This document shows positions 1 to 5,309 of a stretch of DNA of 5,471 bases, one piece after another. A program made the translations under genes and the position numbers. Origin of the DNA: DATJSJ01 sp035504175 (GTDB lineage: Bacteria; Pseudomonadota; Alphaproteobacteria; Acetobacterales; Acetobacteraceae); contig DATJSJ010000167.1 of the NCBI GenBank assembly GCA_035504175.1, forward strand, positions 1-5,471. Direction: 5' to 3'. The notes beneath the pieces were generated by a model. The model searched no databases. It saw only the letters and a program-made list of their open reading frames with translations, and was not told where the DNA came from. Within the stretch, counting starts at the first letter, position 1. Every line of letters starts with the position of its first letter.

Positions 1-1902
1 ACCGCGGCGGATTTCCCGCTGCGCCTGGTGGCACCGGACGGGCCGGTCGAGGCGGCACTGCAGGAGCGGACGGGGATCGACTGGTTCGAGCTCGAGCTTG
101 GCGTCGTGGTCGACGGCGCCCGGGTCGATCTCGTGCCACCGCTACTCGAGCTGATCCGGCGCGCCGACCTCGCCGGGCTGCTCGACGCCTCGGCCGCCGA
201 GGACGAGGCCGCGCAGCCGCTGCTGCTGCCGCTCGCGGACGGGCGGCTGCTGACGCTGCCGATGGCGGCGATCCGCCCGACGCTCGCCATCCTGTTCGAG
301 CTGTTCGGCGCCGGCGACCTCCCGGCCGATGCCGACGGCTTCGCCCTGCCGCGCAGCCGCTTCGCCGAACTGGCGCGGCTCGAGGCCGCCGGCATCGAGG
401 CCGGGATGGTCTGGCGCGGCGCCGATGCGCTGCGCGACCTGGCGCGGCGGCTGCACGACCGGGCCGGCATTCCGGCGAGCGCGGTGCCGGCGGATTTCCG
501 TGCGACCTTGCGGCCGTACCAGGCGCGCGGCGTCGACTGGCTGCAATTCCTGCGCGAGGGCGGGCTGGGCGGCGTGCTCGCCGACGACATGGGGCTCGGC
601 AAGACGGTCCAGACCCTGGCGCATGTCGCGATCGAGCGCGCGGCCGGGCGGCTCGATCACCCGGCGCTGGTGGTCTGCCCGACCAGCGTCGTCGCCACCT
701 GGTGCGCCGAGGCGGCGCGTTTCGCGCCTGACCTGCGCGTGCTGGCACTGCACGGCGGCGACCGCAAGGAGCGCTTCGCCGCGATCGACGACAGCGACCT
801 GGTGATCACGACCTATCCGCTGCTGTTCCGAGACCAGGCGACGCTGACCGCGCGCGACTGGCACCTCGTCGTGCTCGATGAGGCGCAGTCGATCAAGAAC
901 CCGGCGGCGACGACCTCGGTGCTGGCGCGCCGGCTGCGCGCCGGGCAGCGGCTCTGCCTCACCGGCACGCCGATGGAGAACCATCTCGGCGAGCTCTGGT
1001 CGCTGTTCGACTTCCTGATGCCCGGCCTGCTCGGCGACCGCGCCCATTTCCAGCGCCACTTCCGCACGCCGATCGAGAAGGCGGGCCATGCCGAGCGCGG
1101 CCGCCTGCTCGCCCGCCGCGTCGCCCCGTTCCTGCTCCGCCGCACCAAGCAGGAGGTGGTGGCCGAGCTGCCGCCCAAGACCGAGATCACCGAGGCGGTG
1201 GAGCTCGGATCCGGCCAGCGCGCCATCTACGAGGGCATCCGCCTCGCCATGCATGCGCGGGTTCGCAGCGCCATCGCCGAGCGCGGCCTCGCCCGCTCCG
1301 GCATCATCATCCTCGATGCGCTACTGAAGCTGCGCCAGGCCTGCTGCGACCCGCGGCTGCTGAAGCTGACCTCGGCCAAGGCGACGAAGGCGGGATCGGC
1401 GAAGCTCGACCGGCTGATGGAAAAGCTGCCCGAGCTGCTGGAGGAGGGGCGGCGCGTCCTGCTGTTCTCGCAATTCACCAGCATGCTGGCGCTGATCCAG
1501 GCGGCGCTCGACGCGGAGGGGATCGGCTACGTGCTGCTGACCGGCGACACGCGCGACCGCGCGACGCCGGTCGCGCGCTTTCAGTCCGGCGCGGTGCCGC
1601 TGTTCCTGATCAGCCTGAAGGCCGGCGGCGTCGGGCTGAACCTCACCGCCGCCGACACGGTGATCCATTACGATCCGTGGTGGAACCCGGCCGTCGAGGA
1701 CCAGGCAACCGACCGCGCGCATCGCATCGGCCAGCGCAACGCCGTGTTCGTGCACCGGCTGGTCACCTCCGGCACGATCGAGGAGAAGATGACCGAACTG
1801 AAGGCGCGCAAGCAGGCGCTGGTCGCGAGCATTCTCGGCGCCGAGCGCGGCACCGCGCTGGCGATGACGGAATCCGACGTGGAGATGCTGTTCGCGGCGT
1901 GA
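1..1902 (+). CDS. SNF2-family DEAD/DEAH-type helicase, C-terminal part (5' truncated by window edge)
   Basis: This is the C-terminal 633 codons of a bacterial SNF2-family ATPase. Such enzymes use ATP to translocate on duplex DNA or to displace bound proteins (family knowledge; this protein's target is unknown). Counting the first codon in the window as residue 1, an SNF2-associated bacterial region (GIDWFELELGVVVDG, residues 25-39) leads into the ATPase core. Motif I is DDMGLGKT (195-202, Lys201 binding ATP phosphate). Motif II is DEAQ (293-296), where DEAH or DEGH is classical. Motif III is LTGTPMEN (320-327). The second RecA-like lobe holds LLFSQFTSML, then motif V SLKAGGVGLNL (538-548) and motif VI DRAHRIGQ (571-578, arginine finger region). 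The reading frame is open to base 1, so the GTG at 28 is unlikely to be the true start. Full bacterial members usually run to about 900-1100 residues, often with an N-terminal SWIM zinc finger, which would lie outside this window. The core is intact, so the gene is probably functional. No convincing terminator follows the stop. Confidence 0.95.
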   Translation, partial: TAADFPLRLVAPDGPVEAALQERTGIDWFELELGVVVDGARVDLVPPLLELIRRADLAGLLDASAAEDEAAQPLLLPLADGRLLTLPMAAIRPTLAILFELFGAGDLPADADGFALPRSRFAELARLEAAGIEAGMVWRGADALRDLARRLHDRAGIPASAVPADFRATLRPYQARGVDWLQFLREGGLGGVLADDMGLGKTVQTLAHVAIERAAGRLDHPALVVCPTSVVATWCAEAARFAPDLRVLALHGGDRKERFAAIDDSDLVITTYPLLFRDQATLTARDWHLVVLDEAQSIKNPAATTSVLARRLRAGQRLCLTGTPMENHLGELWSLFDFLMPGLLGDRAHFQRHFRTPIEKAGHAERGRLLARRVAPFLLRRTKQEVVAELPPKTEITEAVELGSGQRAIYEGIRLAMHARVRSAIAERGLARSGIIILDALLKLRQACCDPRLLKLTSAKATKAGSAKLDRLMEKLPELLEEGRRVLLFSQFTSMLALIQAALDAEGIGYVLLTGDTRDRATPVARFQSGAVPLFLISLKAGGVGLNLTAADTVIHYDPWWNPAVEDQATDRAHRIGQRNAVFVHRLVTSGTIEEKMTELKARKQALVASILGAERGTALAMTESDVEMLFAA

Positions 1903-2026
1903 GGCGCGCCGGCGGCCCGGCGGCGCCCGCTTGCCCACGGCGTGCGGCGGAAACTGCAGACCGGCCCGGCCGCACCGCCTGACATGCGACTTTCACCCAG
2001 GGCGGATGCGGCGGCGGCGGCGTCCT

Positions 2027-2036
2027 GCCCTATAGT
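2027..2036 (+). promoter_or_regulatory. Possible -10 element for the transporter gene
   Basis: The hexamer TATAGT at 2031-2036, preceded by GCCC, resembles a sigma-70 -10 box and is the only AT-rich string in this GC-rich gap. It lies 32 bases before the ATG at 2069, which would give a short leader containing the Shine-Dalgarno. No recognisable -35 hexamer lies 16-18 bases upstream, where the sequence is a GCG run. The call rests on the -10 match and position alone. Confidence 0.25.
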
Positions 2037-2055
2037 GCGTGCCCTGCCGCGAAGT

Positions 2056-2063
2056 GGCGGAGG
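2056..2063 (+). promoter_or_regulatory. Ribosome binding site fixing the transporter start at 2069
   Basis: GGCGGAGG ends five bases before the ATG at 2069 and is a good Shine-Dalgarno. It favours this ATG over the in-frame GTG at 2039, which has no such site and would begin almost on top of the putative -10 box. Confidence 0.7.
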
Positions 2064-2068
2064 CATCG

Positions 2069-3031
2069 ATGGTGGAGATCGAACTCAAGCCGGCGGAGGT
2101 TGACGGCCTGTCCTGGGCACTGAGCTTCGCCGCCAGAGGCGAGGGCGGGGCCTGGGACTGGACGCATTTCGACCTGGTCAATGCCAACGCCCGCGCGGCA
2201 CTCGAGGCGGACGCGACGCTGCCGGCCTTTGCGCGCCACGTGCTCACCGGCGCCGATGAGAGTCCGCGGATCGTCCTCGACGACAGCGCGGTGGCGGGCG
2301 TGATCCCGGCCTATGCGCGCACCGGCGACGCCGAGGAATACGACCTGGTGTGCTGGCGCTTCGCCATGACGCCGAACCGGCTGATCACCGGGCGGCGCCG
2401 CGCCACCCGCACGCTGGTGCATCTGTGGGAGCGGGTGCGCGACGGTCTCGAACCAGGCTCGCCGGCTGCCCTGATCAATATCTGCATTACCGAATTCGCG
2501 CGCGAGGTGCGGGAGCGTCTGGCCGATCTCGGCGGCGAACTCGATGCGGTGGAGGACGCATTGATCTCGGACCGTGATCCCGGGCGCCTGGCCGATCTCG
2601 GCGGTCGGCTTGGCCAGGTGCGGCGCGAGGCGACGCGGCTGAAGCGCGCCCTCACCCCGCTCGCCCGTGCCCTGCACGCCGAGGATGAGGACATGCCCGA
2701 CTGGGTGCAGGGCCACGGCCACGAAACCGCAACCCGCGGCCTGCACGACGCGCTCGACGACATCGTGGCGCTGCACGACCGGGCGCGCTCGTTGCACGAC
2801 GAGCTGACGACGCGGCTCGCCGAGGAGACCAATCGGCGTCTCTACATCGTCTCGATCGTCACCACGGTGGTCATGCCGGCGACCTTCGTCACCGGCTTCT
2901 TCGGCATGAACACCGGCGGATTGCTCTGGTCGGGCGACGCCGTGCGACACGGCACGCTCTACGCCGCCGCGACCTGTCTCTTGGCCATCCTCGGTACGCT
3001 CGGGCTGCTACGCTGGAAGCGGATGCTGTAG
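2069..3031 (+). CDS. zntB: ZntB/CorA-family (2-TM-GxN) divalent cation transporter
   Basis: This is a complete 320-residue inner-membrane transporter of the CorA superfamily, close in length to E. coli ZntB (about 327). The family forms homopentamers with a large cytoplasmic N-terminal domain and two C-terminal membrane helices. ZntB members move zinc, CorA members magnesium or cobalt. The N-terminal part contains the typical WTHFDL segment after an acidic/aromatic stretch, followed by long charged helices (about 130-255) that would form the funnel. The junction NRRLYIVSIVTTVVMP is highly characteristic. TM1 spans about 259-278 and runs into the signature GMN at 279-281, which continues as TGG. 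TM2 spans about 297-314 and is followed by a short basic tail (RWKRML), placing the C-terminus in the cytoplasm. GMN followed by TGG matches ZntB-like alphaproteobacterial members better than the YGMNF of CorA. The metal and direction of transport cannot be read from sequence. It appears to be a single-gene unit; no Zur-like operator was recognised. Confidence 0.93.
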   Translation: MVEIELKPAEVDGLSWALSFAARGEGGAWDWTHFDLVNANARAALEADATLPAFARHVLTGADESPRIVLDDSAVAGVIPAYARTGDAEEYDLVCWRFAMTPNRLITGRRRATRTLVHLWERVRDGLEPGSPAALINICITEFAREVRERLADLGGELDAVEDALISDRDPGRLADLGGRLGQVRREATRLKRALTPLARALHAEDEDMPDWVQGHGHETATRGLHDALDDIVALHDRARSLHDELTTRLAEETNRRLYIVSIVTTVVMPATFVTGFFGMNTGGLLWSGDAVRHGTLYAAATCLLAILGTLGLLRWKRML

Positions 3032-3164
3032 CGCCGCCGCCGGATCGCTGCGCGCGCGATCCTCGGGCGGCGGCAAGGCGGCGCGGCGGCGCACCCCTGC
3101 CCGCGTCGCGCGTCCGGCCAGATCGCGCCGCCGCGGTTGGCCACGGGCCGCCGAGCGGGTCCCG

Positions 3165-3221
3165 GCTTGCCAGTAATGGCAAGCGGCGTCTTTCCGGACG
3201 CCGGTCCGCGGCATTCCCGCG
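3165..3221 (+). terminator. Three adjacent hairpins, possible transcription end of the transporter gene
   Basis: GCTTGCCA (3165-3172) and TGGCAAGC (3177-3184) form a perfect 8-bp stem closing a GTAA loop, which fits the GNRA tetraloop class. CGGCGTC (3184-3190) and GACGCCG (3197-3203) form a 7-bp stem with a 6-base loop. CGCGG (3207-3211) and CCGCG (3217-3221) form a 5-bp stem around CATTC. The first hairpin is followed by GGCGTCTTTCC, only a weak T-rich stretch, so a classical intrinsic terminator is doubtful. It starts 133 bases after the transporter stop. Alternatives are an RNA 3'-end stabiliser or part of a structured RNA. Short stems arise readily at this GC content; the first stem is the strongest. 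Confidence 0.35.
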
Positions 3222-3416
3222 TCGTCGGCGGCGGCGACTCTCGATTGCGGCGCCGGATCGGTGACCGGGACCCTGCAATGCGAATCCATGGTTCGCGTCC
3301 TGCTTGGTTTCGGATATGAAGTGTCCAAGGGTATGCGGGCCGATTGCCGGCGACACGGGATGCACGGGTGACTTCAGCCGGTTCTCCAGGACCTCGCGCC
3401 CCGACCTGAGACGAAT

Positions 3417-3450
3417 CACGCTGCTTGGGGAGGAGCATGTCCGCAGCGTG
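3417..3450 (+). promoter_or_regulatory. Stem-loop with Shine-Dalgarno and ATG in its loop
   Basis: CACGCTGC (3417-3424) and GCAGCGTG (3443-3450) are perfect 8-bp inverted arms. The 18-base loop contains GGGGAGGAG (3427-3435) and an ATG at 3437. That ATG opens a 34-codon frame ending with TGA at 3539-3541, translated as MSAACRMTAGSPEPRPARAA and onward, with no recognisable family. The core GGAGG lies only three bases from the ATG, closer than ideal. This may be a leader-peptide or translational control structure, or a chance arrangement. Confidence 0.2.
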
Positions 3451-3771
3451 CAGAATGACGGCAGGTTCGCCCGAGCCTCGCCCGGCGCGCGCGGCGCGGT
3501 CGATCCGTGGCCCCGTCGGCATTTTCGGCGCGGCGCCGTGACCGAGGTAGGCAGCGCTGATGGCGGCGCGTGGGGTCGGGCCGACGCCACGGCCGCAAAC
3601 CGCCGCCTCGACCGAAGTCCCGGCTTCGACGCACCGACGAGCGAGTGTGTGCTTCGCGCGTCTCGGCCGGACCGTTCGCTGCGACACCACGACGTACGGG
3701 CCTGTTCTCACCCCCGATTGCACCGTCTGGATTCCCGGCCGCCGCCGAACATCAAACCAGGAACGCACCCA

Positions 3772-4260
3772 ATGTCATCCTCGACCGCCGCTGAAGCGGC
3801 TCCTCGTCGCCGGTCCGGCTTCGTCGCGGCGGCGCTGCTGCTGCTGCCGTTGGCCGCTTGCAACGTGACCACGCCGCCGCCGGGGCCGCAGAGCGTCGCC
3901 GGGATGTCGCCGGTCGGCACGGTGCAGCTGCACGAGACCTTCGTCAGCGGCGCGACGCTCGGCGGCGGCACGCTGGACTTCCAGGGCCAGACCTATCCGT
4001 TCCGGATCTTCGGCACGATGGTGGCCGGGGTCGGCCTCGACAAGATCGAAGCGCAGGGCGAGGTCTACAATCTGACCAAGGTCGCCGACTTCCCGGGAGC
4101 CTATCGGCAGGGGACCGGCAGCAACGGCCTCAACACCGCGAGCACGAGCGACCTCTGGCTGAAGAACAAGGCCGGCGTCGTGCTGCACGTGACGGGCACG
4201 CAGTCGGGCGGCATGCTGAGCGTCGGAGGCGACGAAGTCCTGATACGCATGGCGCAATGA
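3772..4260 (+). CDS. Uncharacterised lipoprotein with signal peptidase II lipobox
   Basis: This 162-residue protein begins at an ATG preceded by AGGAA (3759-3763) with eight bases of spacing. The frame stays open far upstream, but only this start places a signal peptide at the N-terminus. The peptide has a basic n-region (PRRRSGF, 11-17), a hydrophobic core (about 17-28) and the lipobox L27-A28-A29-C30. Cys30 would become the lipidated N-terminus of the mature protein. Asn at +2 (N31) does not look like a classical Asp retention signal, so outer-membrane placement is possible (inference from E. coli rules). After a Pro-rich tether (33-39) comes one small beta-rich domain. It holds GGGTLDFQGQTYPFRIFGTM (64-83), a KIEAQGEVYNL segment (91-101) and a DFPGAY segment (106-111), and ends in short polar and hydrophobic strands. 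From memory this pattern occurs in unnamed proteobacterial envelope proteins; no function is known to me. Codon use is normal for the window. Confidence 0.85.
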   Translation: MSSSTAAEAAPRRRSGFVAAALLLLPLAACNVTTPPPGPQSVAGMSPVGTVQLHETFVSGATLGGGTLDFQGQTYPFRIFGTMVAGVGLDKIEAQGEVYNLTKVADFPGAYRQGTGSNGLNTASTSDLWLKNKAGVVLHVTGTQSGGMLSVGGDEVLIRMAQ

Positions 4261-4457
4261 CCGTGCGCATCGCCGCGCCGCGCCGCACCGAGCGGGCGAT
4301 CACGGCGTCGGCTCGAACCGGTGACGTCGAAGATCCGCCCGAGATTGCCGCGATGATGCGGCGGCTTCTTCGTTACCAGAGCATGATCGCTGAAGGCGGA
4401 ATCGCCGGAAGCGTGACTCACGCTTTCAGACAACGGGTTGGAGCCGTTTCAGGCTGA
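4257..4457 (+). CDS. Doubtful 66-codon ORF overlapping the lipoprotein stop by ATGA
   Basis: The ATG at 4257 overlaps the TGA of the lipoprotein gene in an ATGA arrangement typical of translational coupling. The frame continues to TGA at 4455-4457. The product would be a basic 66-residue peptide starting MTVRIAAPRRTERAITASAR, with a possible short helix around PPEIAAMMRRLLRYQSMI and no membrane segment or known motif. There is no clear Shine-Dalgarno. The last 27 or so codons run through the nested-palindrome element, which argues against a conserved protein. The first 18 codons end mostly in G or C, but non-coding DNA here does the same. It may be only the lipoprotein's 3' untranslated region. 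Confidence 0.18.
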   Translation: MTVRIAAPRRTERAITASARTGDVEDPPEIAAMMRRLLRYQSMIAEGGIAGSVTHAFRQRVGAVSG

Positions 4458-4482
4458 GACAGTCGGCCTGAAACGGCTCTGG
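4376..4482. repeat. Nested-palindrome intergenic element (REP/MITE-like), 107 bp
   Basis: Several inverted repeats sit inside one another. The outer ends are CCAGAGC (4376-4382) and GCTCTGG (4476-4482). Inside are a small hairpin GGCG-GAAT-CGCC (4395-4406) and an odd palindrome AAGCGTGAcTCACGCTT (4409-4425). There is also a long stem, GAGCCGTTTCAGGC (4441-4454) with GCCTGAAACGGCTC (4466-4479). In RNA this stem extends inward by a G-U and two more pairs to 17 bp closing a 5-base loop. The left end contains AGAGCATGATC, a string I recall from dispersed palindromic repeats in rhizobia and relatives (memory, not searched). Neither side of the long stem has a T-run, so it is not a typical intrinsic terminator, although it could stabilise the lipoprotein mRNA 3' end. 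Only one copy is in the window, so its repeat nature is inferred. Confidence 0.6.
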
Positions 4483-4490
4483 GCAAAACA

Positions 4491-4497
4491 GGGGAGG
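4491..4497 (+). promoter_or_regulatory. Ribosome binding site of the repeat-domain protein
   Basis: GGGGAGG lies five bases before the ATG at 4503. It sits in AATGAATG, where a second ATG at 4499 opens a different frame only one base from the Shine-Dalgarno. The spacing and the signal peptide encoded from 4503 decide for that start. The site begins 11 bases after the long hairpin arm that ends at 4479. Confidence 0.75.
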
Positions 4498-4502
4498 AAT
4501 GA

Positions 4503-5171
4503 ATGACGAAACTGCGCAACGCCGGATCGGCGACGGCACGAGCGATCAACCGGTCAATCTGGGGCGCGAGGGGACGCCGCGCCGTTCCGGCGGCGGCCGG
4601 GGCCATTTTGGCGGCGCTGCTGCTGGCCGCGCCCCCCGCCGCCGCGCCGGCCCGCGCGCAGGCTTCGGGCATGGCGGGAATCGGCCAGAGCGACACCGTG
4701 ACCGAGCGGGCAACGGTGCAATCGGTCGATCTCGCCCAACGGCAGGTGACACTGGTCGGACCGCGCGGCGGGGTGGTCACGCTGAAAGTGCCGGACACCG
4801 TGCGGAACCTGGCGCAGGTCAAGCCGGGCGACACCGTGATCGCGCACTACCACGCCTCCGTCACTTATGTGCTGTCGCCGCGCGGGACCAGGACGCCGCG
4901 CAACAGCCTGACCACCGGCGCCGCCCGCGCCGCTCCGGGCGAGATGCCGGCCGGCGCGGCGGGCGCCCGGCTGGTGGTGACCGGCCTCGTGGTCGGCATC
5001 GACCAGGCGGCGCACCAGGTGCAGGTGGTGAGCCCCGAAGGCGGTCCGGTCCGCACCATCGACGTGGTCACCCCGGCGGGCCAGCGGAGCCTGCCGATGG
5101 TCAAGGTCGGCGACACGATCACCGCGATTTCCACGGCCGCGGTGCTGGTCGCGGTCGAGCCAGCGCATTGA
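4503..5171 (+). CDS. Exported protein with two tandem beta-rich repeat domains, function unknown
   Basis: This 222-residue protein has a long, basic n-region (residues 1-28, with GRGRR-like basic residues near 23-26). It has an Ala/Leu-rich core (about 30-48) and a likely signal peptidase I site after AQA (52-54), leaving a mature periplasmic protein of about 168 residues. The mature part holds two related domains. The first (about 69-124) contains VDLAQRQVTLVGPRGGVVT and then LAQVKPGDTVIA. The second (about 157-219) contains IDQAAHQVQVVSPEGGPVRT and then LPMVKVGDTITA. Each reads as a small beta barrel with a VKxGDT turn near its end. An Arg/Ala/Pro/Gly-rich linker (about 127-156) joins them. 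Single-domain relatives with this pattern are common as unnamed proteobacterial periplasmic proteins, some grouped with DUF5666-like folds (from memory, uncertain). No catalytic residues, cysteines or obvious metal ligands stand out. The start is set by a strong Shine-Dalgarno. The other frame open across this region gives an Arg/Gly-rich shadow and is rejected. Confidence 0.85.
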   Translation: MTKLRNAGSATARAINRSIWGARGRRAVPAAAGAILAALLLAAPPAAAPARAQASGMAGIGQSDTVTERATVQSVDLAQRQVTLVGPRGGVVTLKVPDTVRNLAQVKPGDTVIAHYHASVTYVLSPRGTRTPRNSLTTGAARAAPGEMPAGAAGARLVVTGLVVGIDQAAHQVQVVSPEGGPVRTIDVVTPAGQRSLPMVKVGDTITAISTAAVLVAVEPAH

Positions 5172-5197
5172 ATTCCGGGCGCGGCCGCGTGTTCTCC

Positions 5198-5228
5198 GGC
5201 AGCGCGCGCTGACGGTCAGGTCGCTGCC
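5198..5228 (+). terminator. Inverted repeat 26 bases after the stop, possible terminator or operator
   Basis: GGCAGCG (5198-5204) and CGCTGCC (5222-5228) form a 7-bp stem. Within it lies CTGACgGTCAG (5209-5219), and the perfect 12-base palindrome CAGCGCGCGCTG occupies 5200-5211. The stem is followed by CGATCC without a T-run, so Rho-independent termination is weakly supported. The palindromes could instead bind a regulator of the downstream membrane-protein gene, whose start is 82 bases further on. Confidence 0.25.
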
Positions 5229-5309
5229 CGATCCGTGCGTCGGAATGCCCGGCGTGGTCACGTCGTCGCTCCGCGCCGCGGCGGCTCGCCTGGCTGAGGG
5301 ACTGATCGG

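Larger units (their letters stand above)
3032..3771. other. 740-bp gap with no convincing gene
   Basis: Long open frames exist here on both strands, including an in-frame 156-codon extension upstream of the lipoprotein ATG at 3772. Their translations are rich in Arg, Pro and Ala, match no family I recognise, and lack Shine-Dalgarno sites. They look like the chance open frames common in GC-rich DNA. The visible contents are three adjacent hairpins (3165-3221), one stem-loop carrying a strong Shine-Dalgarno (3417-3450), and the leader of the lipoprotein gene. About 3290-3470 looks somewhat less GC-rich than its surroundings. No tRNA, insertion-sequence end or attachment site was seen. The gap could hold a leader or small RNA, or be a decayed gene. 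Confidence 0.55.

Noticed and set aside
877..888. DEAQ in place of DEAH/DEGH in helicase motif II
   Set aside because: DEAQ is a known variant in bacterial SNF2-family proteins, so I do not treat it as a defect or novelty.
142..1254. 370-codon minus-strand frame inside the helicase gene
   Set aside because: It is antisense to well-conserved helicase motifs and its composition (Arg/Gln/Ala-rich) is typical of a shadow frame.
1903..1928. GC-rich inverted sequence just after the helicase stop, considered as a terminator
   Set aside because: The arms do not pair cleanly beyond five bases and there is no T-run.
3292..3320. Possible promoter TTCGCG with a 17-base spacer to TATGAA
   Set aside because: The -35 hexamer matches the consensus poorly and the -10 is only partial; not better than chance.
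2959..3768. Long minus-strand open frame (269 codons) across the gap after the transporter gene
   Set aside because: The translation is Arg/Pro/Ala-rich without recognisable domains, has no good Shine-Dalgarno, and runs into the 3' end of the transporter gene; a chance frame in GC-rich DNA.
3304..3771. In-frame 156-codon N-terminal extension of the lipoprotein
   Set aside because: It would bury the signal peptide and lipobox in the middle of a protein. The ATG at 3772 has a Shine-Dalgarno and places the signal peptide at the N-terminus.
4499..5212. Alternative 237-codon frame starting four bases before the exported-protein ATG
   Set aside because: The product is an Arg/Gly-rich shadow of low complexity; the frame at 4503 gives a signal peptide and a duplicated domain, and its Shine-Dalgarno spacing is correct.
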